Part shown: positions 31,797 to 40,836 of the stretch, piece after piece | How positions within the stretch are numbered: the first letter of the stretch is position 1 | Layout of the letters: every line of letters begins with the position of its first letter | NCBI GenBank assembly: GCA_050694175.1 | Contig: JBOGXA010000006.1 | Location: forward strand, 62,001 to 126,000 | Source: JBOGXA01 sp050694175 | Lineage (GTDB): Bacteria > Actinomycetota > CADDZG01 > WHSQ01 | Length of the DNA stretch: 64,000 bases | Direction: 5' to 3' | Program-made: the position numbers and the translations under genes | Notes under the pieces: model-generated | What the model saw: only the letters and a program-made list of their open reading frames with translations | Database searches by the model: none | What the model was told of the DNA's origin: nothing

Positions 31797-33265
31797 GGGT
31801 TGTGACTCTCCATCCAGCGGATGAGCGTGCGGGTGGCAACGCCGCTCGCCCCCTTCGTTGTTTCGTCGTAGTCCTTGTCGGCACGCGCCGCTCCGGCAAT
31901 GTCGAGATGGGCCCAGCGAAGGTTCTTCGCGACAAACTGCTTCAGGAAGAGGGCTGCGACAATCGAGCCGCCGTAGCGGGACCCTGCGTTCTTGCAGTCG
32001 GCGACCTCGGAGTCGAGGTCCGTCAAGTAGTCGTCGTAGAGAGGCATGCGCCACATACGTTCACCCGCCCCGTCGGCCGCGTCCTCGAGTTCCTCGGCGA
32101 GCCCGTCGTCGTTGCAGAACAGACCCACGGCCTTCTTGCCGAGCGCGACCAGGATCGATCCGGTGAGCGTGGCGACGTCGACGATCGCGTCGGGCTGTGC
32201 TTCCGACGCAAGGGCAAGCGCATCGGCAAGAACGAGGCGTCCCTCCGCGTCCGTATTGGTTACTTCGGTTGTTCGGCCTCCGTAGTGCCTAATGACATCG
32301 CCCGGCTTCAGCGCGGTCCCGCTCGGCATGTTCTCGACCGCAGGGATGTACGCGGTCACGTCGGCGCGGGTATCCAGCCTCCTGAGCGCGCCCACGGCCG
32401 CAATCACGGCCGCGCCTCCCGCCATGTCCGTTTTCATCTCCTCCATGCTCCGCGCTTCTTTGAGCGACAGGCCCCCGGAATCGAAGGTCACGCCTTTTCC
32501 GACGAGAGCCAACCGCGCCGAGGGATTCTCGGCCGGGTAGTGCAGCTTGATAAGACGAGGTGGCGACGCAGACCCTTGGCCGACCCCGACTATTCCGCCG
32601 AATCCTCGCGCGGCCAGTTCGTTCTCATCCATGACCTCGCACTCGAGCCCGCCGGCGTCGGCCACCTCCTGAGCGCGCTCGGCGAGTGCTTGAGGTGTCA
32701 GCACTCCCGCAGGTTCGTTGACGAGATCGCGGGCCACGATCGTCGCCTCAGAGAGCGTGAGGCCGTGTTCGATCCCCTCTGAAGTGCCTCCGACGAACAG
32801 AATTCGCTCGGTCTTGGAAGGTTGGGGAACGCTCTTGTACGTCGTGAACGCATACGACGCGAGCACGTAACCCTCCACCGCGGCCGAGTTACCACCGTCG
32901 TGCGCACGGTGCAGTAGAGACGCAACCACGGGACGTTCGCTCAGCATTCTTGCCGCCGCCGCGGCCGCCTTTCGGATTGCCCCCTCGTCCACCTCCGATT
33001 CCAACCCGAGCCCGGCGACCGCGATCGCATGCGCGGGCATCCCTCCCAGCGTGGGAATGATGGTCACTTCACCTTGCTTGGCCTTGAACGCGTTCCCGCG
33101 CAACGCGTCCATGATCCTTCCGTTGAGCAACGACTCGAGTCCATCGCCGCCCGACAGCGTTACGTTGCCGTCATCAGAGGTCGCGCCGATCACAAGCGCG
33201 TCACAGGCAATCTCACTCGGCGACTCCTCGGAGTGCGCCACTTGTGGTCTCGAAGTCAAGTTCAC
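31793..33265 (-). CDS. pepA: Leucyl aminopeptidase (M17)
   Basis: A 490-residue protein with the M17 signature N-T-D-A-E-G-R-L and the metal and catalytic segments V-G-K-G-V-T-F-D-S-G-G and M-K-T-D-M-A-G-G. It is a two-metal, hexameric cytoplasmic aminopeptidase that removes N-terminal residues from peptides. Confidence 0.92.
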   Translation of the reverse strand: MNLTSRPQVAHSEESPSEIACDALVIGATSDDGNVTLSGGDGLESLLNGRIMDALRGNAFKAKQGEVTIIPTLGGMPAHAIAVAGLGLESEVDEGAIRKAAAAAARMLSERPVVASLLHRAHDGGNSAAVEGYVLASYAFTTYKSVPQPSKTERILFVGGTSEGIEHGLTLSEATIVARDLVNEPAGVLTPQALAERAQEVADAGGLECEVMDENELAARGFGGIVGVGQGSASPPRLIKLHYPAENPSARLALVGKGVTFDSGGLSLKEARSMEEMKTDMAGGAAVIAAVGALRRLDTRADVTAYIPAVENMPSGTALKPGDVIRHYGGRTTEVTNTDAEGRLVLADALALASEAQPDAIVDVATLTGSILVALGKKAVGLFCNDDGLAEELEDAADGAGERMWRMPLYDDYLTDLDSEVADCKNAGSRYGGSIVAALFLKQFVAKNLRWAHLDIAGAARADKDYDETTKGASGVATRTLIRWMESHNP

Positions 33266-33321
33266 TCCCCCTTAGACACGACGATACCGCCCACTGAAGC
33301 ATCCAACCGAAATCCGGCTCG

Positions 33322-33873
33322 TTGCAGGCAACCGAGAGTAACGTCGTGGCAAATCGCTGCTCTACCCAGGGGAAGCCACTGACGACCTTCTTCTTGGCCG
33401 CTCTGGCCTTCGCATGGATCATGGTGATGTTGCCCGCGATGATCCGGGCCAGGGATAACGCTCCCCTCATCGCCGCTAAACGCTGGCGTCACCGCATGAA
33501 CCTGATCTCGCCTCGTCCGTCGAATGCGGGGCGGTGGGTGGTAGTGAACTCGACACATTGCAACGCGCGTCCGCGATTCAGGCTCGCGCTCGTGCAACGG
33601 CGGAGGCAGCGTCGTCGCCGACGCCTGCTCCTATTCCTTGTCCTCGCCGCCGCTGCATCCGGCGCCTATGCGGCCGTCCGAGGACGGCCGTGGCTCGAGA
33701 TCAACCTGGCGATCGACGCGGTTCTTGGTCTCTACCTCATCGGGTTGAGAGAGGCGACGCGGCGTCAACTTGAGCGGACTCGCAAGGTCCGGCCGATCGC
33801 GGCGCGTCATCGCCATTCATCGCGCGAGCAGGTCTCCGGCCCGTTGAGTGCAGCGGGCGGCAGGCGGGGCTGA
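33322..33873 (+). CDS. Actinobacterial membrane protein of unknown function
   Basis: An up to 183-residue reading with a hydrophobic N-terminal segment (F-F-L-A-A-L-A-F-A-W-I-M-V-M-L-P, about 23-38), a basic stretch near 90-100 and two more hydrophobic segments (101-116 and 124-143). The W-x-x-x-x-L-P ending of the first helix is a pattern I know from conserved actinobacterial membrane proteins. The true start is uncertain and may lie near residue 20. Confidence 0.5.
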   Translation: MQATESNVVANRCSTQGKPLTTFFLAALAFAWIMVMLPAMIRARDNAPLIAAKRWRHRMNLISPRPSNAGRWVVVNSTHCNARPRFRLALVQRRRQRRRRRLLLFLVLAAAASGAYAAVRGRPWLEINLAIDAVLGLYLIGLREATRRQLERTRKVRPIAARHRHSSREQVSGPLSAAGGRRG

Positions 33874-33906
33874 AAGAGCCGGTCGCTGCACGTTAGGGTT
33901 CGAGCG

Positions 33907-34539
33907 ATGAGGTTCTCGGCGCTCTCGGAGTCGATTCGGGCCGAGCTCGACGCGAGGACGGCCGCGCGCGAGCGAGGTCTGGCCGCCAGCCGCAGCGCCA
34001 TCCGCGCCTGCGGGAACGCGATTCGGGCACTTCATCGCCACGAAACCGAGCGGGCCACCAAGCTTCTCGACCAGGCTCAATCTCACGTCGACGGGGCGCG
34101 CTCGGCTCTCACCGACTACGGGGATTTGTTGCACGCCGGTTTCGTGCACGACGCGGAGAAGGAGCTGGCCGAGGCGCGCATCACGTTTGCGCTCGTGACG
34201 GGGCAAGGGGTGCCCGGGCCGGACGATCTGGGAATCCCATCAACTGCCTACTTGAAGGGGATGGCCGAGTCGATCGGGGAGCTGAGACGGCACATCCTCG
34301 ATCTCATGCGTCACGGCGAGCTCGACCGGTGCGAGGAGCTCTTGGATGCGATGGACGAGATGTACTACGTGCTCGTGTCGATGGATTATCCCGACGGAAT
34401 CACATTCGGGCTTCGGCGACTGACCGACGTTGCCCGCTCGATCATCGAGCGCACACGCGGCGACTTCACGACCTCCGTCGTCCAGGGCTCGCTGAGAGCC
34501 GCTCTGGAGGAGCACGCGACGCGCCTCGAAACCCGCTAA
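33907..34539 (+). CDS. Translin-family protein
   Basis: A 210-residue, almost wholly helical protein. The stretches A-Y-L-K-G-M-A-E-S-I-G-E-L-R-R-H-I-L-D, M-D-E-M-Y-Y-V-L-V-S-M-D-Y-P-D and L-R-R-L-T-D-V-A-R-S match the conserved translin/TRAX core. Translin proteins bind single-stranded RNA or DNA, and TRAX has nuclease activity in eukaryotes and archaea. Bacterial members are uncharacterised. It lies 29 bases upstream of a tRNA-Ala gene on the same strand. Confidence 0.8.
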   Translation: MRFSALSESIRAELDARTAARERGLAASRSAIRACGNAIRALHRHETERATKLLDQAQSHVDGARSALTDYGDLLHAGFVHDAEKELAEARITFALVTGQGVPGPDDLGIPSTAYLKGMAESIGELRRHILDLMRHGELDRCEELLDAMDEMYYVLVSMDYPDGITFGLRRLTDVARSIIERTRGDFTTSVVQGSLRAALEEHATRLETR

Positions 34540-34568
34540 GCCCCCGACCGCTAACATGAATCGACCAC

Positions 34569-34641
34569 GGGCCAGTAGCTCAGCTGGTAGAGCGCACCCC
34601 TCGCACGGGTGAAGTCGGCGGTTCGAATCCGCTCTGGTCCA
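34569..34641 (+). tRNA. tRNA-Ala (CGC anticodon)
   Basis: Full cloverleaf: a 7-bp acceptor stem containing the G3-U70 wobble that marks alanine tRNAs, a D arm, an anticodon loop C-T-C-G-C-A-C, a T arm with TTCGAAT and discriminator A at 34641. The CCA end is not encoded. Confidence 0.95.
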
Positions 34642-34774
34642 CTGATCTCCTGGTCGCGAACCAGCTCCGGAATTCGATGGGTTGGGATGATCTCACCCCG
34701 GTTGGGGGGCCGCCCGGCTGATAGTTGGGCTCCGGTACGTCCGCGTGACAACTGTGTGACGCGCCGGAGGAGGA

Positions 34775-36706
34775 CTAGGATGTCGGTCGCGGTTCTGCGC
34801 AGAAGGCATCCAAGACCTCGAAGAAACGATTCACGTCCAGGGGCTTAGTGAGGTAGTCGCGAGCGCCTGCGTCGAGCAACCTCTTCACCTGACCCATCGT
34901 GGCGTCCGCCGATATCACGACCACCGGAAGTTCTGCCGTCCGCGGGTCTGAGTGCAGGCGTGCGATCACCTCGGCACCCGGGAGGTCGGGAAGGTTCAGG
35001 TCGAGAAGTATGAGGTCGGGCCGGTTGTCGCGCGCCAAGGTCACACCGATGGTTCCTTGCATCGCCGATATGAGCCGGATATCCGGCCTCCGCGTCACGA
35101 GCCGCTCCACAAGCTTCAGGTTTGAGAGGTTGTCCTCGATGTACAAGATCGTCCGGGATGTGGTCGCGGTCATGGCGACTCCTCCCGCTCGCGCGCCCTC
35201 GTCCTCCTCGGTCATCACGGGAACTTCCGCCGAGGCGAGCTCCACGGAGAACGTGGTGCCCTTTGCCAACTCGCTTCGGACCGAGATCGTTCCTCCCATC
35301 GCCTCCACGAGTCGTTGGGATAGTGCAAGTCCCAAACCGGTCCCCTCGATGCCCGAACCTTCTGCACCGAGGCGTTCGAATGGGGCGAACAGCAGGTCCA
35401 TCCGATCCGCCCGTATGCCGTGGCCTGTGTCCGTCACATCGATCCTGAGCCGGCGGCCCTGCTCCATGGGCTCAAAGGACACACTGACGCTGCCGGCCTC
35501 GCGGTTGTGCTTAATTCCATTGGCGACGAGGTTCAGCAGCACCTGTTTGACGCGTTGTCTGTCCGCGGTGACGTAGGTGGGCCCATCCGATAAGTCCTGT
35601 CGTTGCAGGCTCAACGTCACGCCTTCCCCTCCGGCCAGCGGTGTAAGCAACGAGATGCACTCTTCCACTGCTTGAACGACATCCACCGGTTCCAGAGACA
35701 GCTGCATACTGCCGGCCTCGATGCGGGAGATGTCGAGCACCTCGTTGATGAGCTCGAGCAGATGCTTACCCGCCTTGATAATTTCCGTAGTCCCGTCTCT
35801 TTGCTCTGGAGTGAGGGGATCCATGTCGAGCAGTTGAGCGAACCCGAGGACTGCGTTCAGTGGCGTTCGCAACTCGTGACTCATCCGCGACAGGAACTCG
35901 TTCTTCGCCCGGTTGGCCCGGTTGGCTTCCTCACGGGCCGACTCCCGCTCCCGCTCCACCGCCTTGTTGATGCTCACGTCTCGGGCGATCGCGGATGCGC
36001 CCGTGATCCGGCCCGAGCTATCGCGGATGGGAGAGATCGTCAGCGATACGTCGATGGTCCTGCCGTCCTTGCTCCGCCGTCTGGTCTCGTAATGTTCGAT
36101 GCGCTCTCCCCTACGCACCTTCTCCAGGATCGCCGGAACCTCGTCCTCTATATCCGGTGGGACGAGCATAGATATTGGTTTGCCGATGACTTCTTCCGCG
36201 CGGTATCCATAGATTCTCTTCGCCCCGCGGTTCCAGCTCGTGATCGTTCCGTCGAGCGACTTCGCGATAATGGCGTCGTCGGACGACTCGACGATCTCGG
36301 CGAACCTCCGCCGGCCCTCGAGCAGCTCGTTGCGGGCGAGAGCGAGATCGGCGAGAGCGGCGAGCTCTTCGAGTCTCGATATCTCGTCGTGGCCGAAGAA
36401 AGGCGTGAGCGGGCTCGCGAGGACCGTAAGCTGGCCCGAGCGCATCGGGATCACCAGCGCTCCGTTTGAGGCTCCATCGGATGAAGCCGCATCTTCGCCC
36501 AGAGACCTGATAACCGCGTGCGCCTGCTCGCGGTCGATGCCGTCTGCCGCGATGATCTCTCCGTTCGCGTCCTGTAGAAACGCCCCCCCGGCGTCGACGA
36601 GCAGGCGGGAGTGAGGCAAGAGTATGCGCGCGACCTCCGAGTCGGTCGCGCCTGCCATCAACGAGAGGACCGCCTCATTCAGCGCGGCCTCTCGCGCCGG
36701 CGCCAC
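34775..36706 (-). CDS. Hybrid sensor histidine kinase (GAF-like, PAS, HisKA, HATPase, receiver)
   Basis: A 643-residue protein from a GTG. A GAF-like region (1-130), a PAS domain (131-250) and a coiled linker lead to the H-box F-L-S-R-M-S-H-E-L-R-T-P (His277) and an HATPase with V-A-N-G-I-K-H-N, D-T-G-H-G-I and G-T-G-L-G-L-A. A C-terminal receiver domain (about 515-635) has I-E-D-N, L-L-D-L-N-L-P and K-P-L-D. It has no membrane segment of its own. Its first 28 bases overlap the end of the seven-helix membrane gene, and together the two look like one sensor kinase divided into two frames. Confidence 0.85.
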   Translation of the reverse strand: MAPAREAALNEAVLSLMAGATDSEVARILLPHSRLLVDAGGAFLQDANGEIIAADGIDREQAHAVIRSLGEDAASSDGASNGALVIPMRSGQLTVLASPLTPFFGHDEISRLEELAALADLALARNELLEGRRRFAEIVESSDDAIIAKSLDGTITSWNRGAKRIYGYRAEEVIGKPISMLVPPDIEDEVPAILEKVRRGERIEHYETRRRSKDGRTIDVSLTISPIRDSSGRITGASAIARDVSINKAVERERESAREEANRANRAKNEFLSRMSHELRTPLNAVLGFAQLLDMDPLTPEQRDGTTEIIKAGKHLLELINEVLDISRIEAGSMQLSLEPVDVVQAVEECISLLTPLAGGEGVTLSLQRQDLSDGPTYVTADRQRVKQVLLNLVANGIKHNREAGSVSVSFEPMEQGRRLRIDVTDTGHGIRADRMDLLFAPFERLGAEGSGIEGTGLGLALSQRLVEAMGGTISVRSELAKGTTFSVELASAEVPVMTEEDEGARAGGVAMTATTSRTILYIEDNLSNLKLVERLVTRRPDIRLISAMQGTIGVTLARDNRPDLILLDLNLPDLPGAEVIARLHSDPRTAELPVVVISADATMGQVKRLLDAGARDYLTKPLDVNRFFEVLDAFCAEPRPTS

Positions 36707-37368
36707 GCCGCCCGAAGGGCGTAGGGAGGGGCGAAGCCCACCAGCATCAGGGGCGCGGCCCCCAATGCCAGGAGCTGCACGAGCACCGCAGCCTCACGTC
36801 CGTCAGAGAACTCGCCCGCCACCACGAGAGCGGCAGCGAGTGCCGCGGCGCCGAGGCTCATCGTTCGCATCCTCCGACGCAGCGCGGTCGGTCGGCCTCG
36901 TCCAGCCCGCCAGAGCCGCACCGCCACAACCGAGGTCAGGAACACCCACTGGATAAGCAACAAGGCGATGTAGGCCTCTACCCACCCGGGCCGCGGCTCG
37001 CCTTGCTCGGGGAAGTCCGGAAGCAACAATGCCCCCAGCACGACTCCGGCGGTCAGGACGGGTGCCACTTTCCATATCCATGGGATCGGGCGAATGAGGG
37101 AGGTTGTGAACCGGTAGAGGCAGTAGGGGAAGAGGCCCAGGATCGCAACCATCGCCTTACGCGCCCACAAGACCATCGTCTCGTCGGAACTCTCCGGCAA
37201 GAGCTGTCCGGCCACGACCACCACGCTCAGCACGCCGAAGGTCGCCGCGAGCCATGCGCTCGCGTGGCCTGGCCGATGCCGCCAATGGACGACGGCTGCG
37301 ACGCCCAGCCCTCCATACACCACCAATTGAAGGACTTGCAGTACATCTAGCAGTTCCGAAGATGACAT
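36679..37368 (-). CDS. Multi-helix membrane sensor module
   Basis: A 229-residue protein from the ATG at 37368 (M-S-S-S-E-L-L-D-V-L). Seven hydrophobic helices end with A-P-P-Y-A-L-R-A-A-W-R-R. In related sensor kinases this segment continues directly into a GAF-like domain. Here the frame stops 28 bases inside the following kinase gene, which opens in the -1 frame with a similar R-R-x-E/A-A-L-N-E sequence. It may be a genuine split, a programmed frameshift or a sequencing error. Confidence 0.65.
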   Translation of the reverse strand: MSSSELLDVLQVLQLVVYGGLGVAAVVHWRHRPGHASAWLAATFGVLSVVVVAGQLLPESSDETMVLWARKAMVAILGLFPYCLYRFTTSLIRPIPWIWKVAPVLTAGVVLGALLLPDFPEQGEPRPGWVEAYIALLLIQWVFLTSVVAVRLWRAGRGRPTALRRRMRTMSLGAAALAAALVVAGEFSDGREAAVLVQLLALGAAPLMLVGFAPPYALRAAWRRRERPR

Positions 37369-38089
37369 CACGATACGTATCGTCTCAATCCGGGAGCGAT
37401 TGAGCCGGTATGTCTCGGGGACTTCACCGCCCTCGCTCGCTCTGCTCCTCAGAAGCCCGTCAGGAGGGAGCCGACCGGAGACTGAACTGTCGCAGATCGT
37501 GAAGGTCCTTCCTCTTGAGGCAATGGCGGGGGCGCTTCCCGACATAGTTGTTCTGGACGCGTCCATGCCGCGGCGAATTTATCGACTCGAGGAATCCGAA
37601 GACGAGGTCCGCGACGTGGGCTGAGTGCTACGGTTCTGCCCGCAAGGGAATCGGCCAAGAGAACCTCGGGACCGAGCGCGTCCTCTAGGAGCAGACTGGA
37701 GTAAAACCCATCGGCTCCTTTGAAAGTCGCCGGCGGCTCAGTCGAAGATTTGCTTGAGAGCGGTATGGGACGGTCTTCCCCTCTCACCCATACCCATGGA
37801 CACGACTCGTCTACCTCATGGATCCGTCCAGCCTTCAAAGCCGAGCTCCTCGCGCTTCCCTCGCCCCGCTCGCCTACTCCGCGAGTTCCGGTGAGGGTCG
37901 CAGGCGGTCAGAGTAGGGTGCTGTACGAACCTACGTTCGAGACGCGGTTGTACGGTCTCTACGTTCGAGACGCCTAGGAAAACTACGCCCGCTTGGGCAT
38001 GTCGGGGCAGGGGAAGCAAACCTAGGATTCAGCTAAAGGGGAGGGACCTTGTGCCAGCACGTTCTGCCATCGAAAACATGGAGTAGGGA
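37369..38089. other. Long intergenic region before the third Cys-rich gene
   Basis: About 720 bases without a convincing gene. The plus-strand frame at about 37469-37624 has a weak resemblance to a response-regulator receiver (P-D-I-V-V-L-D-A-S-M-P), possibly a decayed partner of the neighbouring kinase. Near its right end are two 15-base direct repeats. Confidence 0.5.
37931..37973. promoter_or_regulatory. Paired 15-base direct repeats upstream of a Cys-rich gene
   Basis: CTACGTTCGAGACGC occurs exactly at 37931-37945 and 37959-37973, with a 28-bp period, 117 bases before the ATG of the cysteine-rich protein. They could be binding sites for a regulator. I did not see the same sequence upstream of the other two cysteine-rich genes. 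Confidence 0.45.
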
Positions 38090-38440
38090 ATGACCGAGGA
38101 ATTCGGACGTCGAGACATGTTGCGCCGGGTGGCCATAACGGGTGCCGCCGTGTGGACCGCACCCGTGCTGCACTCGATTGCCGCGCCCGCACACGCACAG
38201 GTCAGCCCCGTTGTTGCACCCTGCAACCATTCCCTGTGCGTGGCGGCCTGCCAGGAGGGGTTGCCTCCACCCGGGAGGCCGAACTGCGCCCCTGTATGTG
38301 AGCCCCTGTGTGACGAGCTGTGTCCAAAGCCGAACGCACCAGGGGGCGCGGAGGGACGGCCATGCAGGTGCGGAGAGGCATGCGACCCGAGTTTCTTCGT
38401 GGTTCAAAACGGAGCCTGCACAACGATCGCCTGTCAATAA
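38090..38440 (+). CDS. Cysteine-rich secreted protein with Tat-like signal (orphan copy 3)
   Basis: A 116-residue protein from an ATG preceded by GTAGGGA. The N-terminus (F-G-R-R-D-M-L-R-R-V) and the following A-A-V-W-T-A-P-V-L-H-S-I-A-A-P-A-H-A closely resemble the signals of the proteins at 85 and 4756. Cleavage is likely before Gln37. The ~80-residue mature part has 12 cysteines in a different spacing, so the signal is better conserved than the cargo. No kinase or PqqD-like gene is adjacent; it may be served in trans by the locus at 1-8982. Confidence 0.75.
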   Translation: MTEEFGRRDMLRRVAITGAAVWTAPVLHSIAAPAHAQVSPVVAPCNHSLCVAACQEGLPPPGRPNCAPVCEPLCDELCPKPNAPGGAEGRPCRCGEACDPSFFVVQNGACTTIACQ

Positions 38441-38856
38441 GGTCGATCTCTCGTTCTGGATCAGGTCATCGTTGTGACGGATCACTGTTGCGAGCGCGAG
38501 TGAACCGCGACGCGAGCGCACATTTCTGAATTCCATTCGATCTGGGCACGGCCTCGGTCGAGGGGGCGGGTCGAGGCCGCTCCGCGCGGAATCGCCACCT
38601 GCGATCTCGGGGCGTGAGGACGCTCATCGCCGCGATAGACAGAAACAGACGGAGTTCCTTGGTGCTGTCATCCGTCCGGTTCGTGCACCGATCAATCAGT
38701 TCAACCTTCGCCACCTGTATGTCGTCCCCGCCTGGGCCTTCTTCTCGCTGATGATGAGTGCCGTCATCGTGTGGGCACTTCTGCTAGAAGCCCGCGGCGC
38801 GCCTGCTCGGTGAAACAAGTTCGCACGAACCGGAGTTGTAAGCGGTGCCCGGAAAG
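38441..38856. other. Intergenic region, no clear gene
   Basis: About 415 bases of lower coding quality. A plus-strand frame ending at 38814 encodes a hydrophobic stretch (V-V-P-A-W-A-F-F-S-L-M-M-S-A-V-I) that could be a one-helix peptide or a gene remnant, but no start or ribosome site supports it. Confidence 0.45.
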
Positions 38857-40794
38857 CTAATCAGTTGAGCGGCTAAGCACCTCGAGGATCTCAGCCCCAT
38901 ACTTCTCGAGCTTCGCGGGGCCAATGCCGGGGGTCCGGCTCAGCTCCGGAAGGTCGTGAGGGTTCTGCTCGGCAATCGCAGCCAGCGTCGAATCGTGCAG
39001 GATGACGAACGCGGGAACGGAATCGGCCTTCGAGCGCTCGAGCCGCCACGCCTTGAGGGCCGTCACCCGGATCCCGGCGGCCCCCGTGGAGGGATCACGC
39101 AGCGCGCCGCCGTCGCTTCCCGCGCGGGCGACCGATCCGAGGCGGAGCTCGTAGACAAAAGGGCTCGGCTTCCTGCGCCCGCCGGCGACCCACGTGAGCG
39201 TTAGATGATTCTTAGCTCGGGTGATCCCGACGTAGAGAAGCCGTCGCTCTTCGGCGTAGTCGTCGGGCGACTTCGACCGCTTGAAGGGCAGCTCGCCGTC
39301 CTCGAGCTTGGGAAGGAACACAGCGTCGAACTCGAGCCCTTTGGCCCGGTGATAGGTGAGCAGGTTTACCCCGCGGCCCTCTCCATCCGTCGAGAAGCGG
39401 CCTTGAAGATCGGCAACGAACTCTTCGCCCGTGCGAGTCCCGTCGTCGAATTCCTGTGCAAGTCGGATGAGCCGCGCGAGGTCGTCCTGGCGCGTCATTT
39501 CCTGCTCTCCGAGATCCTCGGGCGGTTCCTGGAGGTAGCCGGCGCGATCGGTCAGTGCTCTTACGTCGGCGGCGATCGTGATGTTCCCCGGCCGCTTCGT
39601 CAACTCCCTGAGCACGAACCGGGCCCCAGCTCGCGACAGGAAAGCGGTATCGCGGACCTGGTACGGGATTCCGGCCCCGGCGAGTGCTTCTTCGTAGTCC
39701 TCCGAGCGGAAGTTGACGCGATAAAGGATTGCGATTTCCTCATACGCGACTCCAACCCGATGAAGCTCCCGGATGCTTGCCACGAGGTACTCGAGCTCGG
39801 CATCCTCGGTTGAGAACGCTCTTGCCAAGACGCGTGCTCCCGACGGCCTGGTCGCCCGCAACTCCTTGGCGGCGCCTCCGAGTACCGGAACAAGACGATT
39901 GGCGACGTCGAGTATCTCGGACGTCGAGCGGTAGTTGTGCTCGAGCCGGATCACTTCCGCCGACGGGAACCGTTGCGGCATATCCAGGAGGTACTTGGGA
40001 GTGGCTCCGGTGAAACCGTATATGGATTGATAGTCGTCCCCGACGACGCACAGGTCGTCGCGTTCTCCAACCCAGAGCCGCAGCAACGCCTCCTGGAGGA
40101 GGTTGACGTCCTGGTATTCGTCGACGGTAAACGCTGCGTACTTCGCCCTGAACCTGTCGAGCGCCACATCATCGCTCTCGTACATTCGGATCGCCAGCTC
40201 GAGCAGATCCTCGAAGTCGACCTTGTTGGCATCGCGCTTCGACTTCTCGTAGCGACGAAACACGGACGCCATCAGATCGGTTGGTATGGGAGGCTGGTGA
40301 TCCCCGAGGCGGTCGAGGTAGTCGTCCGGGGCCAGTCTGCGGTTACGCGCCCACTCGATCTCGGTTGCCAGATCCATTGCCGGGCGGAAACGGTAGGGCT
40401 TCGGGAGCGAGTTGGCGATGCGCCGCAGGGTCGCTACCTTGGACGGGAGAACCTCCATGACGGGCTCGCGCGACAGAACCCTTAGTTGTGCGAATGCAGC
40501 CGAATGGAAGGTGCTTGTCCGAACCCCCTCGGTGCCGAGGCGCGCCAGGCGTGTTTTCATCTCGCGGGCCGCCTTGTCGGTGAATGTCACGGCCAGGATC
40601 TGCGAGGGCTCGAAGACCTCCGTGTGGACCTGATAGGCGATGCGCCGGGTAATCGTCGTGGTCTTTCCCGAACCGGCCCCGGCGAGTATGCACAACGGAC
40701 CCCGAACCCGAGTCGCGGCCAGTCTCTGATTCTCGTTGAGTGTTTCCAGAATGCCGGGTGTCACCGCCCCACCGTACGATGCCACTTTGGCCAT
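38857..40794 (-). CDS. UvrD/PcrA-like ATP-dependent helicase with HRDC-like tail
   Basis: A 645-residue superfamily 1 helicase from the ATG at 40794. It has motif I G-A-G-S-G-K-T-T, motif II V-D-E-Y-Q-D-V-N, G-D-D-Y-Q-S-I-Y-G-F, motif V-like Y-H-R-A-K-G-L-E-F and motif VI Y-V-G-I-T-R-A-K. The C-terminal ~75 residues (T-P-G-I-G-P-A-K-L-E-K-Y-G) are HRDC-like, as in actinobacterial UvrD2. It unwinds DNA 3' to 5' in repair. It is divergent from the F420-type oxidoreductase gene. Confidence 0.88.
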   Translation of the reverse strand: MAKVASYGGAVTPGILETLNENQRLAATRVRGPLCILAGAGSGKTTTITRRIAYQVHTEVFEPSQILAVTFTDKAAREMKTRLARLGTEGVRTSTFHSAAFAQLRVLSREPVMEVLPSKVATLRRIANSLPKPYRFRPAMDLATEIEWARNRRLAPDDYLDRLGDHQPPIPTDLMASVFRRYEKSKRDANKVDFEDLLELAIRMYESDDVALDRFRAKYAAFTVDEYQDVNLLQEALLRLWVGERDDLCVVGDDYQSIYGFTGATPKYLLDMPQRFPSAEVIRLEHNYRSTSEILDVANRLVPVLGGAAKELRATRPSGARVLARAFSTEDAELEYLVASIRELHRVGVAYEEIAILYRVNFRSEDYEEALAGAGIPYQVRDTAFLSRAGARFVLRELTKRPGNITIAADVRALTDRAGYLQEPPEDLGEQEMTRQDDLARLIRLAQEFDDGTRTGEEFVADLQGRFSTDGEGRGVNLLTYHRAKGLEFDAVFLPKLEDGELPFKRSKSPDDYAEERRLLYVGITRAKNHLTLTWVAGGRRKPSPFVYELRLGSVARAGSDGGALRDPSTGAAGIRVTALKAWRLERSKADSVPAFVILHDSTLAAIAEQNPHDLPELSRTPGIGPAKLEKYGAEILEVLSRSTD

Positions 40795-40836
40795 GCGGGA
40801 AAGTTGCTCTTGATAGGAGATCCACGTGGTGACGCA

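Noticed and set aside
37449..37838. 130-codon minus-strand frame in the long intergenic region.
   Set aside because: Patchy composition, no ribosome site, no recognisable domain.
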